Assembly: GCA_022825505.1 (NCBI GenBank)
Contig: JAJDWR010000036.1
Span: 194,034-258,033, forward strand
DNA from: Gammaproteobacteria bacterium
GTDB taxonomy: Bacteria > Pseudomonadota > Gammaproteobacteria > Steroidobacterales > Rariloculaceae
DNA length: 64,000 bases
Direction of reading: 5' to 3'
Part shown: piece after piece, positions 1 through 8,073 of the stretch
Layout of the letters: each line of letters starts with the position of its first letter
How positions within the stretch are numbered: the first letter of the stretch is position 1
Notes under the pieces: model-generated
Told to the model about the DNA's origin: nothing
Seen by the model: only the letters and a program-made list of their open reading frames with translations
Databases searched by the model: none
Program-made: the position numbers and the translations under genes

Positions 1-43
1 GAGACCAGTCCGCACTTCGGTCGCCCGACATGTTGGCCTCGAT

Positions 44-1465
44 TCAAGCGCGACTGCCGGAACGTGGCAGGTCCCACACCACCCGGAGTCCCGGTTCATT
101 GTCTCCCATATCCACCCGCGAATCGTGCAGCTTTGCCACCGCGGCCACCAGGGTCAGTCCCAGTCCGTTGCCCGCCGATTCACGGTGGGCATCCAGCCGA
201 TAAAACCGCTCGAAGACGCGCTCGCGTTCTTCAGGGGGTATTCCCGGGCCCGAGTCGCTGACCACCAGACGCGGCCCATCGCTGCGCCGCAGCAGTTCAA
301 TCTGCACCCGGCCTCCTTCCGGCGTGTATTTCACGGCGTTGTCCACCAGATTGCAGATGGCCTGGAACAGCAGGTTCCGGTCGCCATGCAGACTGACGGC
401 GGCATTGTGTTCCAGCCGCAGTTCGATGTTCTTTTCGCTCGCAACCGGTTCGTACAGATCGGCAATGTCGACCATCAACGCCTGCATGTTCACATCCGCG
501 AAGTCGGTGCGCCGGCTGCCGGCTTCAAGCTGGGCGATGCTGAGCAGCGCGTTGAACGTGGCCAGCATGCGGTCCGTCTCTGCGATGGACTGTTCTACGC
601 CCGCTTTAACTTCGTCCGGCGGTGCCTTGCGCAACCGTTCCAATCGGGTTCTCAGTCGTGCCAGAGGGGTCCGAAGGTCATGGGCGATGGCATCGGAAAC
701 CGAGCGCACGCCTTCCATCAGGGACTGGATCTGATCCAGCATTCGGTTCAGGTTGCCCGACAGACGGTCGAACTCGTCACCGCCCTGTCCCTGGGGCATA
801 CGCCGCGACAGGTCGCCGAGACGGATTTCCTGGCTGATCCGGTTGACCTGCTCCAGGCGTCCGGCAATGCGGCCGGCCATGAGGAAACTGCCGAGTATGG
901 CGAGAACGGCCATGGCCGCCAGTCCCCAATTCAAGGCGGATCGCACCACCTCCCGTGCTGAATCGATATTGCCCCCCATGCGGCCATACAGCAGTTGACG
1001 ATTGGGTGCGATCGGGATGATTCGCGCGTAAACGTCATCGTCCCATTCGGGAATCTGCGCCCGGAACCCGCGCTGGATATCCAGTTCGAACCGCACCCAG
1101 CCGTCCGTCTCCGGTGCGCCGGTACAGATTTCCTGAATCGACTCATCATCGTCCAGTCGCTTGTATCCGCCTGCCAGCGCCTGACAGGCGTCGTCGAGGA
1201 TGATGTAGATGCCCGGCGGGTCCAGTTCCGCCAGTCCACCGATCTCGGCGAGGAAAATCTCTTCGCCGCGTTCCAGGTAGAACTGCCGCGACTGATTCAG
1301 TTCCAGGTCGATCGTGCCCCGCAATTCCTGCTCCAGGAACACCATCGCCTGCCGATATACGAATCCACCGATGATCAGGACGGACGCAGAGAACAGCACC
1401 ATGAACCAGAGGCCCAGGAGGAACGTGGTACTGCGCCAGACGTTTCTAAGATGTGCCCAGTACAT
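44..1465 (-). CDS. Sensor histidine kinase, HAMP domain (EnvZ/QseC type)
   Basis: A 473-residue inner-membrane sensor kinase. Hydrophobic segments at about residues 14-36 and 179-200 flank a periplasmic sensor domain of about 140 residues; a HAMP linker follows (about 198-250). The phospho-acceptor box AHDLRTPLAR puts the catalytic His at 262. The N-box (NLVDNAVKYTPEGG), G1 (SDSGPGIPPEE) and G2 (GNGLGLTL) ATP-binding motifs are intact, so it should be active. Its start overlaps the end of the response-regulator gene by 20 nt, so the two are translationally coupled and surely a cognate pair. The input signal cannot be read from the sensor domain. Confidence 0.95.
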   Translation of the reverse strand: MYWAHLRNVWRSTTFLLGLWFMVLFSASVLIIGGFVYRQAMVFLEQELRGTIDLELNQSRQFYLERGEEIFLAEIGGLAELDPPGIYIILDDACQALAGGYKRLDDDESIQEICTGAPETDGWVRFELDIQRGFRAQIPEWDDDVYARIIPIAPNRQLLYGRMGGNIDSAREVVRSALNWGLAAMAVLAILGSFLMAGRIAGRLEQVNRISQEIRLGDLSRRMPQGQGGDEFDRLSGNLNRMLDQIQSLMEGVRSVSDAIAHDLRTPLARLRTRLERLRKAPPDEVKAGVEQSIAETDRMLATFNALLSIAQLEAGSRRTDFADVNMQALMVDIADLYEPVASEKNIELRLEHNAAVSLHGDRNLLFQAICNLVDNAVKYTPEGGRVQIELLRRSDGPRLVVSDSGPGIPPEERERVFERFYRLDAHRESAGNGLGLTLVAAVAKLHDSRVDMGDNEPGLRVVWDLPRSGSRA

Positions 1466-2120
1466 AGCCGATTCCGCGTACCGTGTGAATCAACGGCTGC
1501 TCGAATCCCTTGTCGATCTTCTGGCGCAGCCGGCTGACATGGACATCGATCACGTTGGTCTGGGGGTCGAAGTGATAGTGCCACACAGCCTCCAGGAGCA
1601 TCGCGCGCGTGACCACGTGGCCCGCGTTACGCATCAGGTACTCCAGAAGCTGGAACTCCCGGGGCTTGAGATCGATCTCGATGTCCTCGCGAAAGACCTG
1701 TCTTGCCAGTAGATTCATGTGCAGCCCATCGACCTGCAGCGACGTGTTGACCTCGCGGCTCGCCGCCCGCCGGGCCAGCGCCTCGATTCGGGCAATCAGT
1801 TCGGAGAACGCAAACGGTTTGACCAGGTAATCGTCTCCGCCCGCCTTCAACCCGTGAACACGGTCGTCCACGTCGCCCAGTGCGCTCAGGATCAGGACGG
1901 GCGTCTCGTTTCCCGCGGCACGAACTGCCTGTATGGCGCTCAACCCGTCCATACCCGGCAGCATGCGATCCACCACGAACATGTCGACGGAGTCGTCGGC
2001 CGCGGCCCGCAGCATGTCGCGGCCGTCGCTGACATGGTCGACGTCATGGCCGGCCTCGGTGAGGCCGTGCACGATGTGCCGAGCCATGGTCGAATCGTCT
2101 TCGACTACCAGGATATGCAT
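1446..2120 (-). CDS. OmpR/PhoB-family response regulator
   Basis: A 224-residue two-domain regulator. The N-terminal receiver has the acidic pocket (VVEDD), phospho-acceptor Asp51 (VVDRMLPGMDG) and the KPF lysine motif. The C-terminal winged helix carries the usual LKPREFQLLEYL and VIDVHVSRLRQKID signatures. A GGAGAG ribosome-binding site lies just upstream of the ATG. It is the first gene of a two-gene operon with the overlapping histidine kinase and is transcribed away from the amidohydrolase gene at 2405, with a 284-nt divergent intergenic region between them. Target genes are unknown. Confidence 0.96.
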   Translation of the reverse strand: MHILVVEDDSTMARHIVHGLTEAGHDVDHVSDGRDMLRAAADDSVDMFVVDRMLPGMDGLSAIQAVRAAGNETPVLILSALGDVDDRVHGLKAGGDDYLVKPFAFSELIARIEALARRAASREVNTSLQVDGLHMNLLARQVFREDIEIDLKPREFQLLEYLMRNAGHVVTRAMLLEAVWHYHFDPQTNVIDVHVSRLRQKIDKGFEQPLIHTVRGIGYVLGTS

Positions 2121-2404
2121 TCACGCTCTCCGGATCCCACGGGCGCCGGGCCGCCCGGCCGCCCACCCCCAACACTAGATAAAACGGTGTGGCTGCGCCA
2201 GCGAAACCCCAAGACATTACAGGAAGTTAAGTTTGCATTGCGATGCGCGGCGGCGTGCTCCCGAGCGTATTCGAGGCTGTATACTTTGGGACTTGTATCC
2301 AAACGTTGACGCATTGCGCGGCCACCTGTCCGGATACGAACAGGAACCGCGGGGGCCGTACCGGGCAACCGCCGGTCGAGAAGAAACCCGAAAAGGAGTT
2401 CACC

Positions 2405-3469
2405 ATGGCAGATCGCAGAGATTTCCTGAAGGCGGCAAGCGGGGCGGCAGGCGCGATTTTCCTCTCGCCGATTGCGAGGTCGCTCGCTCAGAGCGCCCGG
2501 CGCGAGGTTTACATTGGCTCCCGGCGGGCCACCACAGTGGACATTCACGCGCACTGCGTCTTTCCCGAGGTGGCGGAAGTACTGCAGGAAACCGAGTTCG
2601 CCGATGTCGGCTTTGCCGCCTGGCAGGCCCTCGGCCCGGATCGGCTGGAGGACATGAACGAGCGCGGCATCGACTACCAGGCCCTGAGCATCAACCGGTA
2701 CTGGTGGTATGGAGCCGACCGGGACCTGGCGGCGGAAGTCGTCAGGGTCCACGACGAAGGCCTTGCAGCGTGGGTGGAGGAGCATCCCGACCGGTTCGTC
2801 GCCCTGACTTCGCCCGCCCTGCAGTTTCCCGACCTGGCCGCGGAGCAACTGGAATACGCCGTTAACGAACTCGGCCACAGGGGCGCCTCCGTAGGCGGGT
2901 CGTGCAACGGCGAGAACCTCTCCGATCCCAGGTTCGACCCCTTCTGGGCCAAGGCGGAGGAACTGGGCGCGCCGGTGTTCATGCATCCGAGCAACGCTGC
3001 GAACCTGATCCGGGAAGGCGCCTTCGACGGCCGCGGCGACCTCGGCAACATCATCGGCAATCCCCTGGAGACCGCCCATTTCCTGGCGCGGCTGATGTTC
3101 GACGGCACGCTGGACAAGTTCCCGGGGCTCAAGGTGGTGGGCGCGCACGGCGGCGGCTACCTGCCGTCCTACCTGATGCGGTTCGAAGTGGCCTGCGAGG
3201 TGCGCGGCAACGCGGATTGCGCCAGCACGCGGCTGCCGAGCGAGTATCTCATGGACCAGGTGCTCGTGGACAGCATGGTGTTCTCGCACGAGGGCCTGCG
3301 GCACCTGGCGGCGGAAGTGGGCGCAAGCCAGATCGTCTACGGCACGGACGCGCCCTTCAACTGGCCGGATACGCTGGACCTGATCCTGGAGGCGGACTAC
3401 CTGAGCGACGAGGAGAAGATCGCCATCGTAGGGGGCAACCTGATGGAGCTGCTGCGTATCGAGGCCTGA
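2405..3469 (+). CDS. Tat-exported amidohydrolase 2 family protein
   Basis: A 354-residue metal-dependent hydrolase or decarboxylase of the PF04909 type (ACMSD / gamma-resorcylate decarboxylase relatives). The ATG at 2405 is preferred over upstream in-frame starts because AAGGAG precedes it and it begins a twin-arginine-like signal (RRDFLKAASGAAG). Metal and active-site motifs are visible: VDIHAHC near residue 45, FMHPSN, GAHGGGYLP and YGTDAPF. Family members decarboxylate or hydrolyse aromatic and cyclic acids, but the substrate here is unknown. It lies 93 nt upstream of the haem-motif/propeller gene in the same direction, so the two are probably co-transcribed. Confidence 0.9.
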   Translation: MADRRDFLKAASGAAGAIFLSPIARSLAQSARREVYIGSRRATTVDIHAHCVFPEVAEVLQETEFADVGFAAWQALGPDRLEDMNERGIDYQALSINRYWWYGADRDLAAEVVRVHDEGLAAWVEEHPDRFVALTSPALQFPDLAAEQLEYAVNELGHRGASVGGSCNGENLSDPRFDPFWAKAEELGAPVFMHPSNAANLIREGAFDGRGDLGNIIGNPLETAHFLARLMFDGTLDKFPGLKVVGAHGGGYLPSYLMRFEVACEVRGNADCASTRLPSEYLMDQVLVDSMVFSHEGLRHLAAEVGASQIVYGTDAPFNWPDTLDLILEADYLSDEEKIAIVGGNLMELLRIEA

Positions 3470-3562
3470 TGAATCCGGACATAGCTATTCGGATCGGCAA
3501 ATAAACGAACCGCAAATTTCGATCATCAAACCGAATACCGTGGGGAGTGCAAGGAGAAAGGT

Positions 3563-5674
3563 ATGGGGACGATGAGCACATCCTGGAGAATCTCGGTCGC
3601 GGCCGCCGCTGTCGCAGCGTTCTGGTTCGCCGTTGCTCAAGGACAGGAGGTGGCGATCGATGCCAACGACATCGGCGGCACCGTCACGAGCGGGAACGGA
3701 CCCGAAGCCGGTGTCTGGGTCATCGCCGAAACCGATGACTTCCAGACGCGGTTCGCCCGCATCGTCGTCACCGACGAAGACGGCCGCTACGTGGTGCCGG
3801 ACCTGCCCGACGCCGACTACCAGGTCTGGGTGCGCGGCTACGGGCTGGCGGATTCCGACGGGATCGGCGCGCGTCCCGGCGACGCGGTGAATCTGACCGC
3901 CAGGCCGGCCGCCGACGCCGCGGAAGCCGCCGAGGTCTATCCGGCCATTGCCTGGTACGCCATGATGCACATTCCCGACGAAAGCGAAGTGGCGCACCTG
4001 CCCGGCGGGCTGAACGAATACCTCGGCATCATGAAGAACCAGTCCTGCGTGGGCTGCCACCAGCTCGGTCAGTTATCCACGCGGACCTTTCCCGAGGAGT
4101 TCATGCACATCGAGTCCTCCGAGGAGCGCTGGATCCGCCGCGTCCAGTCCGGACAGGCCGCGAGGCAGATGATCGAACCGCTGGCGTCCCGCCTCACCGG
4201 CGTGCCCTTCAGGTACCTGGCGGACTGGACCGACCGCGTCGCCGCCGGCGAAACGCCCTCCTGGATACCCGAACGCCCGCAGGGCGTCGAACGCAACGTG
4301 GTCGCGACCGTGAGGGACTGGGCGGATCCCAAGTCCTACCTGCACGATCTTTCGACCACGGATCGAAGGGATCCCACGGTCAACGCGTATGGAAAGATAT
4401 TCGGCGCACCGGAACTGAGCACCGACAACTTCCCGATCCTCGATCCGGTGAACAACACCGACACGACGTTTCGGGCGCAGGTGCTGGATCCGGAGACGCC
4501 CACCACCAACAGCGATCCCATCGGTATGCCGTCAGCCTACTGGGGCGAGGAACGGATCTGGGACAGCCAGGCGAACGCCCACAACCCCATGCTGGATCAG
4601 TTCGGGCGGGTCTGGTACACGGCGCGGGTCCGCCGGCCGGAAACCGCAGACTTCTGCCGCGAAGGCTCCGACCATCCGTCGGCGCAACTGTTTCCCACCG
4701 CGCGCGTCAACCGCCACCTGGCGGTGTACGACCAGGAGACCGGCGAATACACGCCAATCGAAACCTGTTTCGGGACCCATCACCTGCAGTTCGCCTACGA
4801 CGAGGACAATACGTTGTGGACCAGCGGCGGCGGCGACGTGGTGGGCTGGCTGAACGCCGACCAATTCGACGAGACCGGCGACTACGTGGTGTCCCAGGGC
4901 TGGGCGCCGGCGATCCTCGATACCAACGGCAACGGACAACAGGACGAGTGGGTGGAGCCCGGCGAGCCCATGGATCCGGAACTGGATACCCGCGTGCCGG
5001 CTCGCTTTTACGCGGTCATGCCCAACCCGGCGGACGGGCGCACGGTCTGGGGTTCGTGGAGTTTCACCTTCCCGGGCGCGATCATGCGGCTCGACCCGGG
5101 CGACAATCCCCCCTTCACGGCGCTGGCGGAGCGCTACAACATTCCGCTGCCGGGATTCTCATCCCGCGGTGCGGACATCGACCGCAACGGCACGATCTGG
5201 GTGTCGCTGGGCAGCGGCCACCTGGGCGAGTTTAACCGCGACCAGTGCGAAGGGCCGCTCAACGGCCCCACGGCCACGGGCGACCATTGCCCCGAGGGCT
5301 GGACATTTCACCGCTTCCCCGGCCCGGGCTTTCCCGAACTGCCGGAGTACAGCGTCGAGTCCAGCTACTACACCTGGGTCGACCAGCACAATTCGTCCGG
5401 GCTTGGAGAGAACACCCCCATCGCCACGGCAAACCTGTACGACGGCGTGCACGCCCTCGTGGACGGGGAATTCGTCACCATGCGCATCCCCTATCCCCTG
5501 GGCTTCTACAGCAAGGGGTTCGAGGGCCGCATCGACGACCCCGACGCCGGCTGGAAGGGCCGGGGGCTGTGGGTCCCCAGCGGCGACCGCACGCCCTGGC
5601 TGATGGAGGGCGGCCAGGGCACACGCCCGCTGGTGGTGCATTTCCAGGTACGGCCAGACCCACTGGCGAAGTAG
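3563..5674 (+). CDS. Exported CarboxypepD_reg / haem-motif / beta-propeller protein
   Basis: A 703-residue exported protein with AAGGAG 6 nt before the ATG and a Sec signal peptide ending near AVAQGQE. Residues about 35-115 resemble a carboxypeptidase-regulatory-like beta-sandwich (VVTDEDGRYVVPDLPDADY). A single c-type haem motif, CVGCH, follows at residues 162-166. The remaining 500 residues have repeated W- and G-rich strands (DQFGRVWYTARV, RNGTIWVSLG) typical of a virginiamycin-B-lyase-like propeller. It probably follows the upstream amidohydrolase in an operon. The mix of one haem site and a propeller suggests a periplasmic redox or lyase role; the exact reaction is unknown. Confidence 0.82.
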   Translation: MGTMSTSWRISVAAAAVAAFWFAVAQGQEVAIDANDIGGTVTSGNGPEAGVWVIAETDDFQTRFARIVVTDEDGRYVVPDLPDADYQVWVRGYGLADSDGIGARPGDAVNLTARPAADAAEAAEVYPAIAWYAMMHIPDESEVAHLPGGLNEYLGIMKNQSCVGCHQLGQLSTRTFPEEFMHIESSEERWIRRVQSGQAARQMIEPLASRLTGVPFRYLADWTDRVAAGETPSWIPERPQGVERNVVATVRDWADPKSYLHDLSTTDRRDPTVNAYGKIFGAPELSTDNFPILDPVNNTDTTFRAQVLDPETPTTNSDPIGMPSAYWGEERIWDSQANAHNPMLDQFGRVWYTARVRRPETADFCREGSDHPSAQLFPTARVNRHLAVYDQETGEYTPIETCFGTHHLQFAYDEDNTLWTSGGGDVVGWLNADQFDETGDYVVSQGWAPAILDTNGNGQQDEWVEPGEPMDPELDTRVPARFYAVMPNPADGRTVWGSWSFTFPGAIMRLDPGDNPPFTALAERYNIPLPGFSSRGADIDRNGTIWVSLGSGHLGEFNRDQCEGPLNGPTATGDHCPEGWTFHRFPGPGFPELPEYSVESSYYTWVDQHNSSGLGENTPIATANLYDGVHALVDGEFVTMRIPYPLGFYSKGFEGRIDDPDAGWKGRGLWVPSGDRTPWLMEGGQGTRPLVVHFQVRPDPLAK

Positions 5675-5823
5675 CGCGTTATCGGTTTGTGTCAAGACGG
5701 CGCAAATCGTCGATCACCTCGACTCGACAGGTACCATTTGTTCGCCAGGAGACGGCATTGGTGGCCTCCGCGCCAGCTCCCGGAGCATAACTCGGCGCCA
5801 CCACGCCGGATACATTCTCGCCG

Positions 5824-6579
5824 ATGAGACTGTCGCTTCTTGCCCTTTCGGCGCTCTCCGGTATCTCCAACGCGCAGACTGAGCGTGTTACCGTGGCGGT
5901 GGCCGCCAACTTCGTCGTGCCCATGGTCGAACTGGAGACGCTGTTCGAGGCTTCCGGAGTGCACGAACTTACGGTCGTGAGCGGCTCCACCGGTCAGTTG
6001 TACGCGCAGATCGTTAACGGCGCGCCCTACGACGTCTTTCTCTCAGCCGACCGGGAACGGCCGCGGCGGCTCACCGCGGCGGGCCTCGGGAACGCGCCCT
6101 TTACCTATGCCCTGGGCCGGCTTGCACTGTGGACGCGGGAACCTCGATACACAGACGAACTGACTGTCGATACCCTGCACGATGGCGATTTTCGTCGTCT
6201 GGCCATCGCCAACCCGAGGCTTGCCCCTTACGGCGTAGCGGCGAGAGAAGCACTGCAGGCCATGGGCCTGTGGGAGACGCTGCAAGCCAGGATCGTGGTC
6301 GGCGAGAACGTCGGACAGGCATTCGCCATGGCGGAAACCCGAAACGCCGAGTTCGGATTGGTTGCGCTCTCGGCAGCCGTCGCCTATACGGGCGGCACCG
6401 CCGATCCGGGCCGTGCCGCGCATGTAACGGTTCCACCCGAGTACCATGGGCCGATCCGCCAGGACGCGGTTCTGTTGGAAAGGGGCCGGGACAATTCGGC
6501 CGCCCTGGCGTTCATCGAATTTCTGCAAGGGATGGATGCGCGCAGAATCATAGCCGGAGCGGGCTTCGAACTGCCTTGA
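5824..6579 (+). CDS. modA: Molybdate ABC transporter substrate-binding protein
   Basis: A 251-residue periplasmic binding protein starting with a short Sec signal (cleavage near SNAQ). It shows the ModA hallmarks: VAVAANFVVPM at the mature N-terminus, a VSGSTGQLYAQI oxyanion loop, GAPYDVFLSAD, and a C-terminal hinge segment FGLVALSAAV. Length matches the family. Normally modA is followed by modB and modC; here the next genes are an antitoxin and a toxin, so the permease and ATPase must be elsewhere or absent. The molybdopterin oxidoreductase at 41952 gives the cell a plausible need for molybdenum. WtpA/TupA-like specificity cannot be excluded. Confidence 0.9.
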   Translation: MRLSLLALSALSGISNAQTERVTVAVAANFVVPMVELETLFEASGVHELTVVSGSTGQLYAQIVNGAPYDVFLSADRERPRRLTAAGLGNAPFTYALGRLALWTREPRYTDELTVDTLHDGDFRRLAIANPRLAPYGVAAREALQAMGLWETLQARIVVGENVGQAFAMAETRNAEFGLVALSAAVAYTGGTADPGRAAHVTVPPEYHGPIRQDAVLLERGRDNSAALAFIEFLQGMDARRIIAGAGFELP

Positions 6580-6623
6580 TGAGCGATGTTGTTCCAGTAT
6601 GGCGTGTGGTATTATTTCTTTTT

Positions 6624-6636
6624 CTATCGTCGATAG
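6624..6636. promoter_or_regulatory. Perfect palindrome, probable antitoxin operator
   Basis: CTATCG-T-CGATAG is a perfect 13-nt inverted repeat 22 nt upstream of the antitoxin ATG and just before its Shine-Dalgarno (TAAGGA). A TATTAT hexamer at 6610-6615 could be the -10 box. Toxin-antitoxin operons are usually autorepressed at such sites, so this is a likely binding site for the antitoxin at 6659. Confidence 0.5.
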
Positions 6637-6658
6637 TTAAGGAAAATACGGACGGGCA

Positions 6659-7243
6659 ATGAGCACGATTGAACAGACTGATCGCCACTACTTTCAACAG
6701 CACGGCCTGCGCGCGCAACCGCCCGAGACCTTGAACGCGGCATTGAAGGACGCGATAGGACGTCTCCAGGCGAGTCTCTTCGGTCCCGCGCGGTCGGAGT
6801 TGACTGCGGCGGAAGTCGCGATGCTCGAGCGCGCGGGAGTTGACGTGGACCAGCGCCCGGGAAACGAGGATTCGGTGTTCCAGTTCGCGACGGAATGCGC
6901 CGCGATTCTGGCAACGAGCATGACTCCGGCTCAGGTCGCCAGAATGCTTGGCCTCACGCCCGTGCGAGTACGGCAGATGATCCGTCAGCGCGCTCTCTAC
7001 GCAATTCGCGTGAACGGCCGGTGGCACGTCCCGACCTTCCAGTTCGACGGCGATGCCCTGATTTCCAACATCGGCCAGGTCAATCAGCGGCTGCCGGAAC
7101 TCGACCCGGTGTCGGCGGTGCGCTGGTATACGTCCGCGGACCCTGAATTGGAGGACAGCTCCGGCCACCTCATGACCCCGCTGGAGTGGCTCGGAACGGG
7201 CCGCGATGCCCACGCCGTCATCGGGATCGTTCCCGACAGGTAG
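6659..7243 (+). CDS. Antitoxin of RES-type toxin-antitoxin module (HTH/MbcA-like)
   Basis: A 194-residue protein with no signal peptide. A helix-turn-helix is visible at about residues 89-115 (MTPAQVARMLGLTPVRVRQM), followed by a short region with a binding pocket-like strand (NGRWHVPTFQF) and a C-terminal segment with TPLEWLGTG that resembles the toxin-binding region of Xre/MbcA/ParS antitoxins. It precedes a RES-domain gene by 59 nt in the same direction. Assignment rests mainly on this pairing and on the palindrome upstream. Expected role: neutralise the RES toxin and repress the operon. Confidence 0.78.
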   Translation: MSTIEQTDRHYFQQHGLRAQPPETLNAALKDAIGRLQASLFGPARSELTAAEVAMLERAGVDVDQRPGNEDSVFQFATECAAILATSMTPAQVARMLGLTPVRVRQMIRQRALYAIRVNGRWHVPTFQFDGDALISNIGQVNQRLPELDPVSAVRWYTSADPELEDSSGHLMTPLEWLGTGRDAHAVIGIVPDR

Positions 7244-7302
7244 AGCCGGCAGTAACGCCCGCGAGCTTTACGCTATCCCCAACTGATCATTGCTGACGCG
7301 TA

Positions 7303-7935
7303 GTGCCGAAAGTTCCTCGCCAGCCCAGCCTCGCGCGACTGCGCGAGGCCAAACCCAATGTCCTGGTGCTTCCCGCAGGCACCGAACTCTGGCGGATTTA
7401 TTTTCGGGGCGGCGAACACCCTACGTTCTGGAACGAATTCCGCCATGTGGGTCCACTGGATTCCCGCTTCGACCACCACGATGGAAGGGAACCTTCGTTT
7501 CAGTCAAGGAGCGTGCTCTACGCGGCAGCGAGTCCGGTGACTTGCCTGGGTGAAGCGTTTCAGAAGACGCGCACGATTCACCGTTCCGCGCGCATGGGAT
7601 GGCTGGCCGGATTCAAGTTGGCGACGGACATCCGGCTACTGGACCTGATGGGCGGTTTCGCCACCCGAGCCGGGGCATCCATGGGCCTGATGTCCGGACC
7701 GCGATCCGTGAGCCGCAACTGGGCGCGAGGGTTCTACGATGCTTATCCGGCCATACATGGACTTCGGTATCCGTCGTCAATGCACGCCAATCGCGCCGCC
7801 TATGTGCTGACCGATCGCGCGGAGGCTGCCAGCGCGTTGCCGTTGCAAGCCGGCTTCCACCGGGCACTCGCGGACCCGGCGATGCTGGAAATACTCAGGA
7901 ATGCCGCCAACGAACTCGGCTACGCGCTGGGTTAG
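7303..7935 (+). CDS. RES-domain toxin (NAD-degrading family)
   Basis: A 210-residue protein with a GTG start. It shows the RES-domain pattern: TELWRIYF near the N-terminus, FQSRSVLYAAASPVTCLGEAF in the middle with the conserved Tyr and Glu, and SSMHANRAAYVLTDRA towards the C-terminus. Characterised RES toxins (for example MbcT) deplete NAD+, so growth arrest is the expected activity. No clear Shine-Dalgarno precedes the GTG, consistent with low toxin output coupled to the upstream antitoxin. The pair forms a type II toxin-antitoxin module of the RES-Xre class. Confidence 0.85.
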   Translation: MPKVPRQPSLARLREAKPNVLVLPAGTELWRIYFRGGEHPTFWNEFRHVGPLDSRFDHHDGREPSFQSRSVLYAAASPVTCLGEAFQKTRTIHRSARMGWLAGFKLATDIRLLDLMGGFATRAGASMGLMSGPRSVSRNWARGFYDAYPAIHGLRYPSSMHANRAAYVLTDRAEAASALPLQAGFHRALADPAMLEILRNAANELGYALG

Positions 7936-8073
7936 CGGCGTCACCCGGTCTACGGCGCGTCTGAAGCTGTCCGGGAGCACTGAGAGATCGCCATGTTTTG
8001 TGCACGAGAACCCGATCGGTGTTAGCGTAGCCGAACTTGATCCTTCCAGCCGGCAGAGGAGACTCGGCGAGCC

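Noticed and set aside
2105..3304. 399-residue minus-strand ORF opposite the amidohydrolase
   Set aside because: Shadow; the plus-strand gene has the Tat signal, AAGGAG and the amidohydrolase motifs.
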